Below, piece after piece: positions 23,476-32,021 of a stretch of DNA of 32,021 bases. The notes under the pieces are model-generated. The model was not told the origin of the DNA, did not search any database, and worked only from the letters and a program-made list of their open reading frames with translations. The stretch is from Deltaproteobacteria bacterium. Its GTDB lineage: Bacteria > Myxococcota > Myxococcia > Myxococcales > 40CM-4-68-19. Location: positions 1 through 32,021 of the forward strand of contig VBKO01000059.1 of the NCBI GenBank assembly GCA_005888115.1, read 5' to 3'. The number at the start of each line of letters is the position of its first letter. Position 1 is the first letter of the stretch. Made by a program: the position numbers and the translations under genes.

Positions 23476-24440
23476 TGGATCGCAACATCGGTCTGGAGGC
23501 CGTGCGACTCACCGAGGCGGCGGCGATGGCGTCGGCGCGGCTGATGGGCCGCGGCGACGAGAAGGCGGCCGATCAGGCGGCGGTGGACGCGATGCGCAAG
23601 GCGTTCAATGCGCTGCACATCCGAGGCACCATCGTGATCGGCGAAGGCGAGCGGGACGAGGCGCCGATGCTGTACATCGGCGAGAAGGTGGGGCGGGGCG
23701 CCGCCGACGATCCCGAGGTGGACATCGCGCTCGATCCGCTCGAGGGCACCACCATCACGGCGACGGGCGGTCCGAACGCGCTGAGCGTCATCGCCATGTC
23801 GGACAAGGGCAACTTGCTCAATGCGCCCGACACGTACATGGACAAGATCGCGGTGGGCCCCAGCGGCGCGGGCGCGATCGATCTGCGCAAATCGCCCACC
23901 CAGAACCTGCGCGCGATCGCCGACCGCAAGGGCGTGTACGTCGAGGACTTGACCGTCATCATCCTGAACCGCCCGCGACACGAGAAGCTGATCGCGGAGG
24001 TCCGCCAGAGCGGCGCGCGCATCAAGCTGATCGGCGACGGCGACGTCTCCGCCGCCATCGCCACCTGCTTCATCGAGACGGGCGTCGACGTGCTGATGGG
24101 CATCGGCGGCGCGCCCGAGGGCGTGATCGCGGCCGCCGCGCTGCGCTGCTGCGGAGGCGACATGCAGGGCAGGCTCGCCTTCCGCAACGACAAGGAGATC
24201 GAGCGCGCGCGCAAGATGGGCATCGCGGACCCGAACCGGATCTACACGGTGGAGGAGATGGCGAAGGGTCCGGTGATCTTCGCGGCGACGGGCGTGACGA
24301 GCGGCGACTTCCTCAAGGGGGTGCGCTTCTTCAAGGGCGGCGCGGCGACGCAGTCCGTGGTGATGCGCTCCAAGAGTCACACCATTCGCTACCTGGAGAC
24401 CACGCACTTCTTCGAGCACAAGCCGAGCTTCGCGTTGTAG
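23472..24440 (+). CDS. glpX: class II fructose-1,6-bisphosphatase
   Basis: [74 protein letters not shown]...[12 protein letters not shown]: GlpX signature; ATGA overlap with the thioesterase. Confidence 0.96.
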   Translation: [322 protein letters not shown]

Positions 24441-24465
24441 ACGCCGCGGCAGAAAGCCGCCCGCT

Positions 24466-24948
24466 GTGTTGGCCGGTGTTACTCTTGGCACTTGGATGGC
24501 CAGCGCGCGGCGCAGCATTGACGTGGACGTACCGCCGGAGCGGTTCTTCGAGGTGGTGCGCGACTATGCGCGCTACCCGGAGTTCCTGCCCGAGGTGAAG
24601 GCCGTGTCGGTCGGCCCGCGCAACGGCGACTCGGTCGAGGTGACCTACCGGCTCGATGCGCGCATCAAGCTGATCGAGTTCACGCTGCTCCACGTCGAGA
24701 CGGCGCCGTCGCGCATCGAGTGGCGGCTGGTGCGCGGCGATCTGATGAAGCGCGACCAGGGCCGCTGGACCCTCGACCCGTCGGCGTCCGGCGGCACGAC
24801 CGCGACATACGCCATCGAGCTGGAGCTTCTTCCCCGCGTCCCCCGCGGGCTGGAGAAGGCGCTGGCCGAGCAGGGGCTCCCCGCGATGCTCACCAACTTC
24901 AAGGCGCGGGCCGAGGCGATGCACCGGGGTAGGACCTCGGCGCACTGA
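24466..24948 (+). CDS. SRPBCC family protein (COQ10/RatA-like polyketide cyclase/START fold)
   Basis: ARRSIDVDVPPERFFEVVRDYARYPEFLPEVKAVSVGPRNGDSVEVTYRLDARIKLIEFTLLH; true start may be the ATG at 24496. Confidence 0.88.
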   Translation: MLAGVTLGTWMASARRSIDVDVPPERFFEVVRDYARYPEFLPEVKAVSVGPRNGDSVEVTYRLDARIKLIEFTLLHVETAPSRIEWRLVRGDLMKRDQGRWTLDPSASGGTTATYAIELELLPRVPRGLEKALAEQGLPAMLTNFKARAEAMHRGRTSAH

Positions 24949-25036
24949 TGCGCCTGTCACGAATTGAATGGTCCGGGGACAGAAATCGTCACAAGGATGT
25001 GGGAACGGGTGGCTCGCGGACCGCTGGGTTCGTAAG

Positions 25037-25065
25037 TTGACCCTCGTGGAAGTTCTTGGTATTCG
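25037..25065 (+). promoter_or_regulatory. weak candidate sigma-70 promoter TTGACC-N17-TATTCG
   Basis: Located in the comparatively AT-rich 24949-25183 spacer upstream of the 62-aa ORF. Confidence 0.3.
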
Positions 25066-25183
25066 AGGAAAGAGGGCGAGCAGGCTCTCGTTGGCTCGGA
25101 ACCTCGGAGGTGGGGCGGAACCGATGGTGCCGGATTTGCATCGAACGTGACGTAGGCGACCGATGTGAACCTGGAGGTGGCTC

Positions 25184-25372
25184 ATGCTCGACGCGTTCAT
25201 CATCGAGGAGATCCGGAGACGCGAGCAGGAGCGTGAGAGCCACGGCCCCCGCCCGCAGCTGCCCATCCCGGAGCCGAGCGGCCCCGCGCAGCAGAACGAC
25301 ACGCACGACGAAGACGACGCTCCGCAGCGCGGCGTGGTGATCATCGATTACACGATTCCCGCCTCTCCCTAG
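25184..25372 (+). CDS. small hypothetical protein, 62 aa
   Basis: MLDAFIIEEIRRREQERESHGPRPQLPIPEPSGPAQQNDTHDEDDAPQRGVVIIDYTIPASP, preceded by RBS-like cctggaggtggctc; good GC3 and terminator-like hairpin downstream. Confidence 0.7.
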   Translation: MLDAFIIEEIRRREQERESHGPRPQLPIPEPSGPAQQNDTHDEDDAPQRGVVIIDYTIPASP

Positions 25373-25399
25373 AGGCGGTCGGCGGGCAAGTCCCGTCTC

Positions 25400-25431
25400 G
25401 CGGGGGCTCCGGCTTCAAGCCGGGCCCCCGC
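25400..25431. terminator. bidirectional terminator-like hairpin between convergent genes
   Basis: GCGGGGGC-t-CCGGCTT-c-AAGCCGG-GCCCCCGC: 8+7 bp stem with tiny loop; no clear T-tract. Confidence 0.6.
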
Positions 25432-25444
25432 AGTGCTTCGTAGG

Positions 25445-26293
25445 TCAGATCTTGCTGATCTCCGCCCAGCGTTCCTTGATTTCCGCCGGATTCCAGGGCC
25501 CGCCCTCGCGCGTTGCCCCCTCCGTCTCGACCATCTTGTAGACGAAGATCTTCGGGCCCTGCACGCCGACGATCGCGCCGGTGATGTCGGCGGCCAGGTC
25601 GGAGGCGAGGAAGGTGGCGACGGGAGCGACGTACTGCGGGCCGATCTGCTCGGCGCTCAGTCCCTTGAACATCTGCAGGTCCTGCGTCATCCGGGTGAGC
25701 GCGACGGGCGCGATGGCGTTCACCGTCACGCCCATGCGCTGGAACTCCATCGAGGCGGTGCGCGTGAGCGAGTAGATGCCGCCCTTGGCCGCCGCGTAGT
25801 TTCCCTGGCCGAAGTTTCCCAGGAGGCCCGAGAGCGAGGTGGTGTTGACGATCCGCCCGCCCTTGCCCTGGGCCTTGAACACGCGCCCGGCGGCCTGGGT
25901 GCACAGAAACGTGCCGCGCAGGTGCACGTCGATCACCAGGTCGAAATCCTGCTCGCTCATGTTGAGCAACGTCTTGTCGCGCAAGATGCCGGCGTTGTTC
26001 ACCAGCACGTCGATGCGCCCGTACTTGTTCAGGGCGGTCCATAGGATGCCGTCGGCGCCCTCGCGGGTGGCGACGCTGTCGTAGTTCGCGGTGGCCTCGC
26101 CACCGGCCGCCTTGATGTCGGCGACGGTCTTGTCGGCCAACTCCGCGCCCTTGCCGCCGCCGTGCCGGTCGGAGCCGAGATCGTTGACCACGACCTTCGC
26201 CCCTTCGCGCGCGAAGGTGAGAGCGTGCTCGCGGCCGATGCCGCCGCCCGCTCCGGTGACGACCGCGACCTTTCCTTCCAGCAGACCCGCCAT
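25445..26293 (-). CDS. SDR family NAD(P)-dependent oxidoreductase
   Basis: MAGLLEGKVAVVTGAGGGIGREHALTFAREGAKVVVNDLG...VLVNNAGILRDKTLLNMSEQDFDLVIDVHLRGTFLCTQAA...NYAAAKGGIYSLTR: TGxxxGIG, NNAG and YxxxK motifs. Confidence 0.95.
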   Translation of the reverse strand: MAGLLEGKVAVVTGAGGGIGREHALTFAREGAKVVVNDLGSDRHGGGKGAELADKTVADIKAAGGEATANYDSVATREGADGILWTALNKYGRIDVLVNNAGILRDKTLLNMSEQDFDLVIDVHLRGTFLCTQAAGRVFKAQGKGGRIVNTTSLSGLLGNFGQGNYAAAKGGIYSLTRTASMEFQRMGVTVNAIAPVALTRMTQDLQMFKGLSAEQIGPQYVAPVATFLASDLAADITGAIVGVQGPKIFVYKMVETEGATREGGPWNPAEIKERWAEISKI

Positions 26294-26411
26294 GAAAGCC
26301 TCCCTGGAAAGCGCTCTCTACAACACATCCGCTGACGTCCGCACTGAGAAAAACGGAGCGCCGGCGCGCACCGGAAGTGCTCGCTCCGGCATCACATCGG
26401 TCGAGGGATCG

Positions 26412-26768
26412 ATGGGACGCTTCCTGCCCCTGCTGGCGCTGTGCGCCGCCGCTGCTTGCGAGCCCGCCTGGAGCGTGCAGGGTCAAGTGCGCGCAGCGGG
26501 CCCGGAGCGGCGCGCCGTGCGCGGCGCGACGGTGGCGCTGCGCTGCCCCGGCAGCCAGCAAGAGCTCTCCGCCACCACCGACCACGATGGCGTCTTCGAG
26601 CTCGGCGGCCGCGGTCCGGGTCCCGGACTGGACTGCTCGGTCGTGGTCGCGGCGCCGGCCTTCGCTCCGGCACGGTTTTCTCTCGCCCAGGCGTGCGAGG
26701 ATGCGCGTGAGGACCCGCCGGGACGCTGCGAAGTCGCCATGGTGGACGTGGTGCTCTCCCGGCGGTGA
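26412..26768 (+). CDS. carboxypeptidase regulatory-like domain lipoprotein
   Basis: MGRFLPLLALCAAAACEPAWSVQGQVRAAGPERRAVRGATVALRCPGSQQELSATTDHDGVFELGG: lipobox AAAC and a CarboxypepD_reg-like beta domain. Confidence 0.75.
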   Translation: MGRFLPLLALCAAAACEPAWSVQGQVRAAGPERRAVRGATVALRCPGSQQELSATTDHDGVFELGGRGPGPGLDCSVVVAAPAFAPARFSLAQACEDAREDPPGRCEVAMVDVVLSRR

Positions 26769-28181
<1,413 letters not shown>

Positions 28182-28194
28182 GTCCCGGCGCGGC

Positions 28195-28725
28195 TCAGGA
28201 GTCGCGCGGGCGGATGAGATAGGCCTGCGTCTCCGAGCCGGAGCGCGGGATCCCGAAGGCGCCGTAGAACCAGGCGGCGGCGACCATCTCCGGGTGCTGG
28301 CGGAGGAGCCCCTCGGGGACGATGAACTCGGCCCGCCCCAGGGTGATGCCGAAATCGACGTGGACGCGATCCCCGCGCTGGTCGAGGGTGAAGGTGCGGG
28401 TTCCCAAGGGACCGTTGAGGCGGAAGGCCTTCACCGAGTCGGACTTTGCGCGCTGGTCCGGGACCGGACAGACCTCGATCGGGTTCCCGTTGATGGTGCC
28501 GCGCGCGCAGCCGTCCTGCTCCTCCTCCAGATCGACGTCCGCGTTCGCGTCGGGGCCGTGGGCGAACAGGTGTGGCCCGTCGACGCCGAGATACAGGGGC
28601 GTCACCGCCGGGTTGTAGAGCGGGCTCACGGCCAGGGCGCCCGCGCCGCGCTGCGGGGTCCGGCAGGCGAACAGCAGGCCGGCGGCGGCCAGCAAGAACA
28701 CCAATCTCGACGGGAGAGCAGGCAT
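28195..28725 (-). CDS. putative lipoprotein
   Basis: MPALPSRLVFLLAAAGLLFACRTPQRGAGAL: lipobox LFAC; the remainder is unknown. Confidence 0.75.
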   Translation of the reverse strand: MPALPSRLVFLLAAAGLLFACRTPQRGAGALAVSPLYNPAVTPLYLGVDGPHLFAHGPDANADVDLEEEQDGCARGTINGNPIEVCPVPDQRAKSDSVKAFRLNGPLGTRTFTLDQRGDRVHVDFGITLGRAEFIVPEGLLRQHPEMVAAAWFYGAFGIPRSGSETQAYLIRPRDS

Positions 28726-28789
28726 GGCGGCACCTCGTGCGGCAGACACGATGCCGCCACCCTTGGCTAAAGACGTCCGCAGGCGCGCG

Positions 28790-29692
28790 CTACGCGGATT
28801 CGGCCACCCGCAGGCGGTCCTCGCTGGGGAAGAGGTCTTCCATCAGCTCGCCGAGCTCCGCCTCGAGCTTGGCCTTGGCCCGGATCTCCAGCTGCCGCGC
28901 GCGCTCCCGCGAGAAGCCGAAGTGCTCGCCGAGCTCCTTCAGCGTCATCGGCTTGTCCTGCATGACGCGCATCTCGATGATGTAACGCTCACGCGGGTCG
29001 AGGCGCGAGAGGGCTTCCACCACGCGCTCCTGCACGATGTGGCGCTCCTCCTGCTCGGCCAGCTCCGCGTCGGGCAGGTCGGCGCCGTCCATCACGAAGT
29101 CCACGTGGCTGGAGCCGCCGTCCTCGCCCATCGGCGCGTCGAGGGAGAGGTCGCGGCCCTCCATCCGCTGCTGCATCTCGACCACTTCGCCGGGCTTGAC
29201 GCGCAGCTTGCGGGCGATGGCCTTCTCGTCGGCGCCCACCTGCTCGGTGCCGTCGAACCTCTCCAGCTCGCGCCGCGTGCGCGCCAGGCTGAAGAACAGC
29301 TTCCGCTGTGCTTGCGTGGTCCCGAGCTTGACCAGGGACCAGCTCTTCAAGATGTAGTTCTGGATGAAGGCGCGGATCCACCACACCGCGTAGCTGATCA
29401 GCCGGATGCCTTTGTCGGCGTCGAACTTCTGCACCGCCTTCATCAGGCCGATGTTTCCTTCCTGGATGAGGTCCGCCATCTTGATGCCGTACGAGCGATA
29501 CTCGTAGGCAACCTTCACCACGAAGCGGAGGTTCGAGGTGACGAGCTTGTGCGCCGCGTCGAGGTCTCCGTTCCTGGCGTACAGACGCGCGAGCCGCTGC
29601 TCTTCGTCCACGGTCAGCAGCGGGTAGCGGTTGATCTCCGCCAGGTACATCGCGAGCGAGCCGGCGCTCGATGGGACGGTGGACGGTTGCAT
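28790..29692 (-). CDS. RNA polymerase sigma factor, RpoH/sigma-32 type
   Basis: [26 protein letters not shown]...[81 protein letters not shown]...[28 protein letters not shown]. Confidence 0.95.
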   Translation of the reverse strand: MQPSTVPSSAGSLAMYLAEINRYPLLTVDEEQRLARLYARNGDLDAAHKLVTSNLRFVVKVAYEYRSYGIKMADLIQEGNIGLMKAVQKFDADKGIRLISYAVWWIRAFIQNYILKSWSLVKLGTTQAQRKLFFSLARTRRELERFDGTEQVGADEKAIARKLRVKPGEVVEMQQRMEGRDLSLDAPMGEDGGSSHVDFVMDGADLPDAELAEQEERHIVQERVVEALSRLDPRERYIIEMRVMQDKPMTLKELGEHFGFSRERARQLEIRAKAKLEAELGELMEDLFPSEDRLRVAESA

Positions 29693-29742
29693 GCGGTTCC
29701 TCCCTGGGTACTTGGGTGCCGTTGCGCGACGTAGCGACCATG

Positions 29743-29758
29743 AGCAAGCTGGATGCCA
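29743..29758 (-). promoter_or_regulatory. candidate sigma-54 (RpoN) -24/-12 promoter upstream of the RpoH-like gene
   Basis: Minus strand TGGCATCCAGCTTGCT matches TGGCAY-N5-TTGCW with the correct GG-to-GC spacing; about 50 bp upstream of the start codon at 29692. Confidence 0.6.
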
Positions 29759-29928
29759 GGATTGGCGCTCCGCGCAAATGTCCTCGGAGCACCGCCCCTT
29801 GCTGCCGCGCGCCGCGATGCAGGTCGGGGCCAAGGCGGTAGGAAGTTCAGGATCGGCAGGCAGGCGAGCCTGTAAAGCGCGCCGGCCGCCTCCTTGCGAG
29901 CGCCTGCCGACCGGACTACGTTGCGGGG

Positions 29929-30588
29929 ATGCCCCCTGCCGGCAATCGACGCGGCAAATACCTCGGGTTCGTCGCACACGAGATCAAGAATCCCCTCGCC
30001 ACCGCGCTGTGGTCTTGCGACCTGCTCAAGCGGATGGACACGGCGGACCGCTCGGGGCCGCGCGCCGAGAAGATGGTCGATGCGAGCCTCCGCGCGCTCC
30101 GACGGATGCGGAGGCTCGTCGACGACTTCTTCACCATCGAGCGGCTCAACGAGCACGGTTACGAGCTCCACATCGATACCCTCGAGCTGCGTTCGCTGGT
30201 CGACGGAGCGATCGCGACGCTCGCGGAGAAGGACGGCGTCTCCACCCAGGGCTGGACCGTGGACGTGCCCGGCCAGCTCCTCGTGAACGGAGACGGCGAG
30301 ATGCTCCGGCGCGGCGTACGCGCGGTGCTCGAGCACGTGACCAAGGGCGGCGGCGCTCAGGCGCGGCTGACGATCGTCGGGCGTGCGCTGCCCGCGGGCG
30401 GCGAGTTGATCGTGCGTTCCTCGGAGCCCCCGGATCCGCTGGTGCCGCCGGTCGCCGAGGAGCGACCTTCGGGAGATCCCTTGGGAACCGTCCTTGGATA
30501 CGCGCTGGCGGAAACGGTCTTCTCCGTGCACGGCGGAAAACTGCAAGAACGCGAAGGCGCGCTGGTGATCTCGTTTCCGAAGAGATGA
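29929..30588 (+). CDS. HisKA-domain protein / histidine kinase with degenerate ATPase domain
   Basis: [29 protein letters not shown] (H box) and [39 protein letters not shown] (HATPase C-terminal-like); N and G1 boxes not recognisable; no N-terminal sensor. Confidence 0.8.
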   Translation: MPPAGNRRGKYLGFVAHEIKNPLATALWSCDLLKRMDTADRSGPRAEKMVDASLRALRRMRRLVDDFFTIERLNEHGYELHIDTLELRSLVDGAIATLAEKDGVSTQGWTVDVPGQLLVNGDGEMLRRGVRAVLEHVTKGGGAQARLTIVGRALPAGGELIVRSSEPPDPLVPPVAEERPSGDPLGTVLGYALAETVFSVHGGKLQEREGALVISFPKR

Positions 30589-30663
30589 CGGGCCGCCGGC
30601 GTACACCGCCGGCCGCCGGCCGCCCGCCAGGATGAAGCTCGAAACCGTCGAAGCGCGAAACGG

Positions 30664-30885
30664 CTACGGGTTCTCGCCCTTGTTCTCGCCCTTGTTCTTG
30701 TCCAGCTCGTCGAGCTTGTCCTTGATGCCCTGGCGCAGGTTGCCCAGGCCTTCCTTCACCTTCCCCTTGACCTGGTCGAGCTTGCCTTCGGCTTCCAGGT
30801 CTCGGTTGTCGGTGGCGACGCCGCCCACCTCTTTGATCTTGCCGGTCACCTTGTCGAGCTTGCCTTCGAGATTCTTCTTGTCCAT
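30664..30885 (-). CDS. CsbD family stress-response-like protein
   Basis: MDKKNLEGKLDKVTGKIKEVGGVATDNRDLEAEGKLDQVKGKVKEGLGNLRQGIKDKLDELDKNKG: typical CsbD repeats. Confidence 0.9.
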   Translation of the reverse strand: MDKKNLEGKLDKVTGKIKEVGGVATDNRDLEAEGKLDQVKGKVKEGLGNLRQGIKDKLDELDKNKGENKGENP

Positions 30886-30988
30886 GCCGTCCTCCTCTGC
30901 GTTGACGCTGATGCGCGGACCCTCCGAATGCAGGCGGCGAGCGCACGCTTTCCCGTGCGTTTCCCGGCACGAGCAGCGGTCGGGAGGA

Positions 30989-31828
30989 CTACCGCTGGGC
31001 GAGGCGGGCGGGGCCCAGCTGCTGCGCGAGCAGCAGGTCGCGGTAGGCGGCGAGGACGGCGCGCGGATACGCCTGCAGGCGCCGGTACGACTTGCTGCCG
31101 TGGATCAGGGCGCGCGCGACCGACGGTCCCGCGTTGTACCCGATCAGTGCCCGGCGCAGATCGCCGTCGAAGCGGCGCAGGAGCTGGGCGATGTAGGCTG
31201 TGCCCAGCTCGATGTTCAGCACGGGGTTGAAGAGGTGCCCCCTCTTCAGCGAGCCCTTGCCGGTAAACAGCTCCTGGGCGGTCGGTGGCATCAACTGCAT
31301 GAGCCCGTAGGCTCCCGCCGGTGAGACGGCGAACGGGTCGAAGCCCGACTCGATCTCGATCACCGCAGCGACCATCACCGGATCGAGCCCCTGCCGGCGC
31401 GCCTCTCGCACCATCGCGGCGAGGACGCGGCGGCGGTCGTCGCCCCAGAGGGCACCGCGGACGCTCAGGGCGCGGTCGAGGCCCAAGCGCGTCGCCTCCT
31501 GCCAGTCGCGGATCTCCTGCGCCGCTCCGGCGGCCTCCAGTTGCTCGAGGCGCGAACGGGCTCCTGCGAGTGCCTCTTCGGCGTCTCGCGCCCGCTGCTC
31601 GGATCGCTGGGCAGTCTGCACCGCCGCAGCGGCGGTCCAGGCCAGGTTCGCGGTGGTGTGGTCGTCGCCCGGTCCCGGCGACGCGACGAGGCCCAGCGCG
31701 GCCCCCGCCGCTGCCGCGCCTAGCGCGAGCAGCACGCCCCATGCGAGGCCGCGCCCCCGCCTGGCGTCAGGCCGCCCCGGAACCGGAAGCGTGCTCCACC
31801 CCACCAGGTTTTGCGCCGTCGCAGCCAT
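30989..31828 (-). CDS. lytic transglycosylase domain protein (SLT), membrane-anchored
   Basis: TM segment GLAWGVLLALGAAAAGAALGLV; SLT core VAAVIEIESGFDPFAVSPAGAYGLMQLMPPTAQELF...NPVLNIELGTAYIAQLLRRFDGDLRRALIGYNAGPS. Confidence 0.93.
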   Translation of the reverse strand: MAATAQNLVGWSTLPVPGRPDARRGRGLAWGVLLALGAAAAGAALGLVASPGPGDDHTTANLAWTAAAAVQTAQRSEQRARDAEEALAGARSRLEQLEAAGAAQEIRDWQEATRLGLDRALSVRGALWGDDRRRVLAAMVREARRQGLDPVMVAAVIEIESGFDPFAVSPAGAYGLMQLMPPTAQELFTGKGSLKRGHLFNPVLNIELGTAYIAQLLRRFDGDLRRALIGYNAGPSVARALIHGSKSYRRLQAYPRAVLAAYRDLLLAQQLGPARLAQR

Positions 31829-32021
31829 CCCGACTCCCCCCGCACGCCACGCCTGCGCAGGCCGGCCCTCGCAGGCGGCGTGCCAGCGAGCGCCTGGGCG
31901 CACTGGCTGCGGATTGCGGCTGGGGTGGCCTTCAGGTGGGCAACGCGGTTCCCACACGGGCCAGCGGCGCGCCCCTGCTGCGCAGCTACGGCGGGCGGGC
32001 GACCGCCACTCGCCACCAAAC

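Noticed and set aside
23196-24518. 440-aa minus ORF
   Set aside because: Antisense to glpX.
26354-26388. CGGAGCG...CGCTCCG inverted repeat with inner GCAC/GTGC upstream of the SDR and lipoprotein genes
   Set aside because: Weak 7-bp arms in GC-rich DNA; could be chance, no supporting promoter context.
31829-32021. Possible gene upstream of the lytic transglycosylase (ORF 31720..32019 and extension of 30989..31957)
   Set aside because: Low-complexity Arg/Ala/Gly-rich translations without motifs; window edge prevents judgement.

Overview
This is a 32 kb, very GC-rich chromosomal window. Codon usage, lipoprotein-rich gene content, an RpoH-type sigma factor and the housekeeping genes suggest a Myxococcota/deltaproteobacterial-type genome; that assignment is inference. 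I support about 30 CDS. From left to right they are: a translationally coupled xanthine dehydrogenase-family operon with a fused 2Fe-2S/Mo subunit and two small uncharacterised partners; a DJ-1/PfpI protein; an LPS-type operon (KdoO-like Kdo hydroxylase, GT9 heptosyltransferase-like, GT4); a UPF1/IGHMBP2-like SF1 helicase; a CBS-domain protein; an lmo0937-type mini-membrane protein; a two-domain HDAC-like protein; dinB; an orphan type IV pilin-like protein; a PQQ-propeller protein; a HARE-HTH protein with an apparently eroded Mrr-like region; a HEAT-repeat lipoprotein, a second lipoprotein and an ATP-grasp ligase, convergent with a GT4; a thioesterase and glpX; an SRPBCC protein; an SDR; eno; an RpoH-like sigma factor; a degenerate histidine kinase; CsbD; and a lytic transglycosylase. 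No rRNA, tRNA, CRISPR array, transposase or classical defence island was recognised. The most interesting items are: (i) a correctly spaced sigma-54 (-24/-12) promoter motif upstream of the RpoH-like sigma factor, divergent from an apparently ATP-binding-dead histidine kinase; (ii) a ~370 bp non-coding element at 14681-15052 with imperfect inverted terminal repeats, a 52-nt multi-segment hairpin and a 20-bp perfect palindrome; (iii) the HARE-HTH/Mrr-remnant protein; (iv) the HDAC-like two-domain protein; (v) the small Cys-rich partner in the XDH operon.
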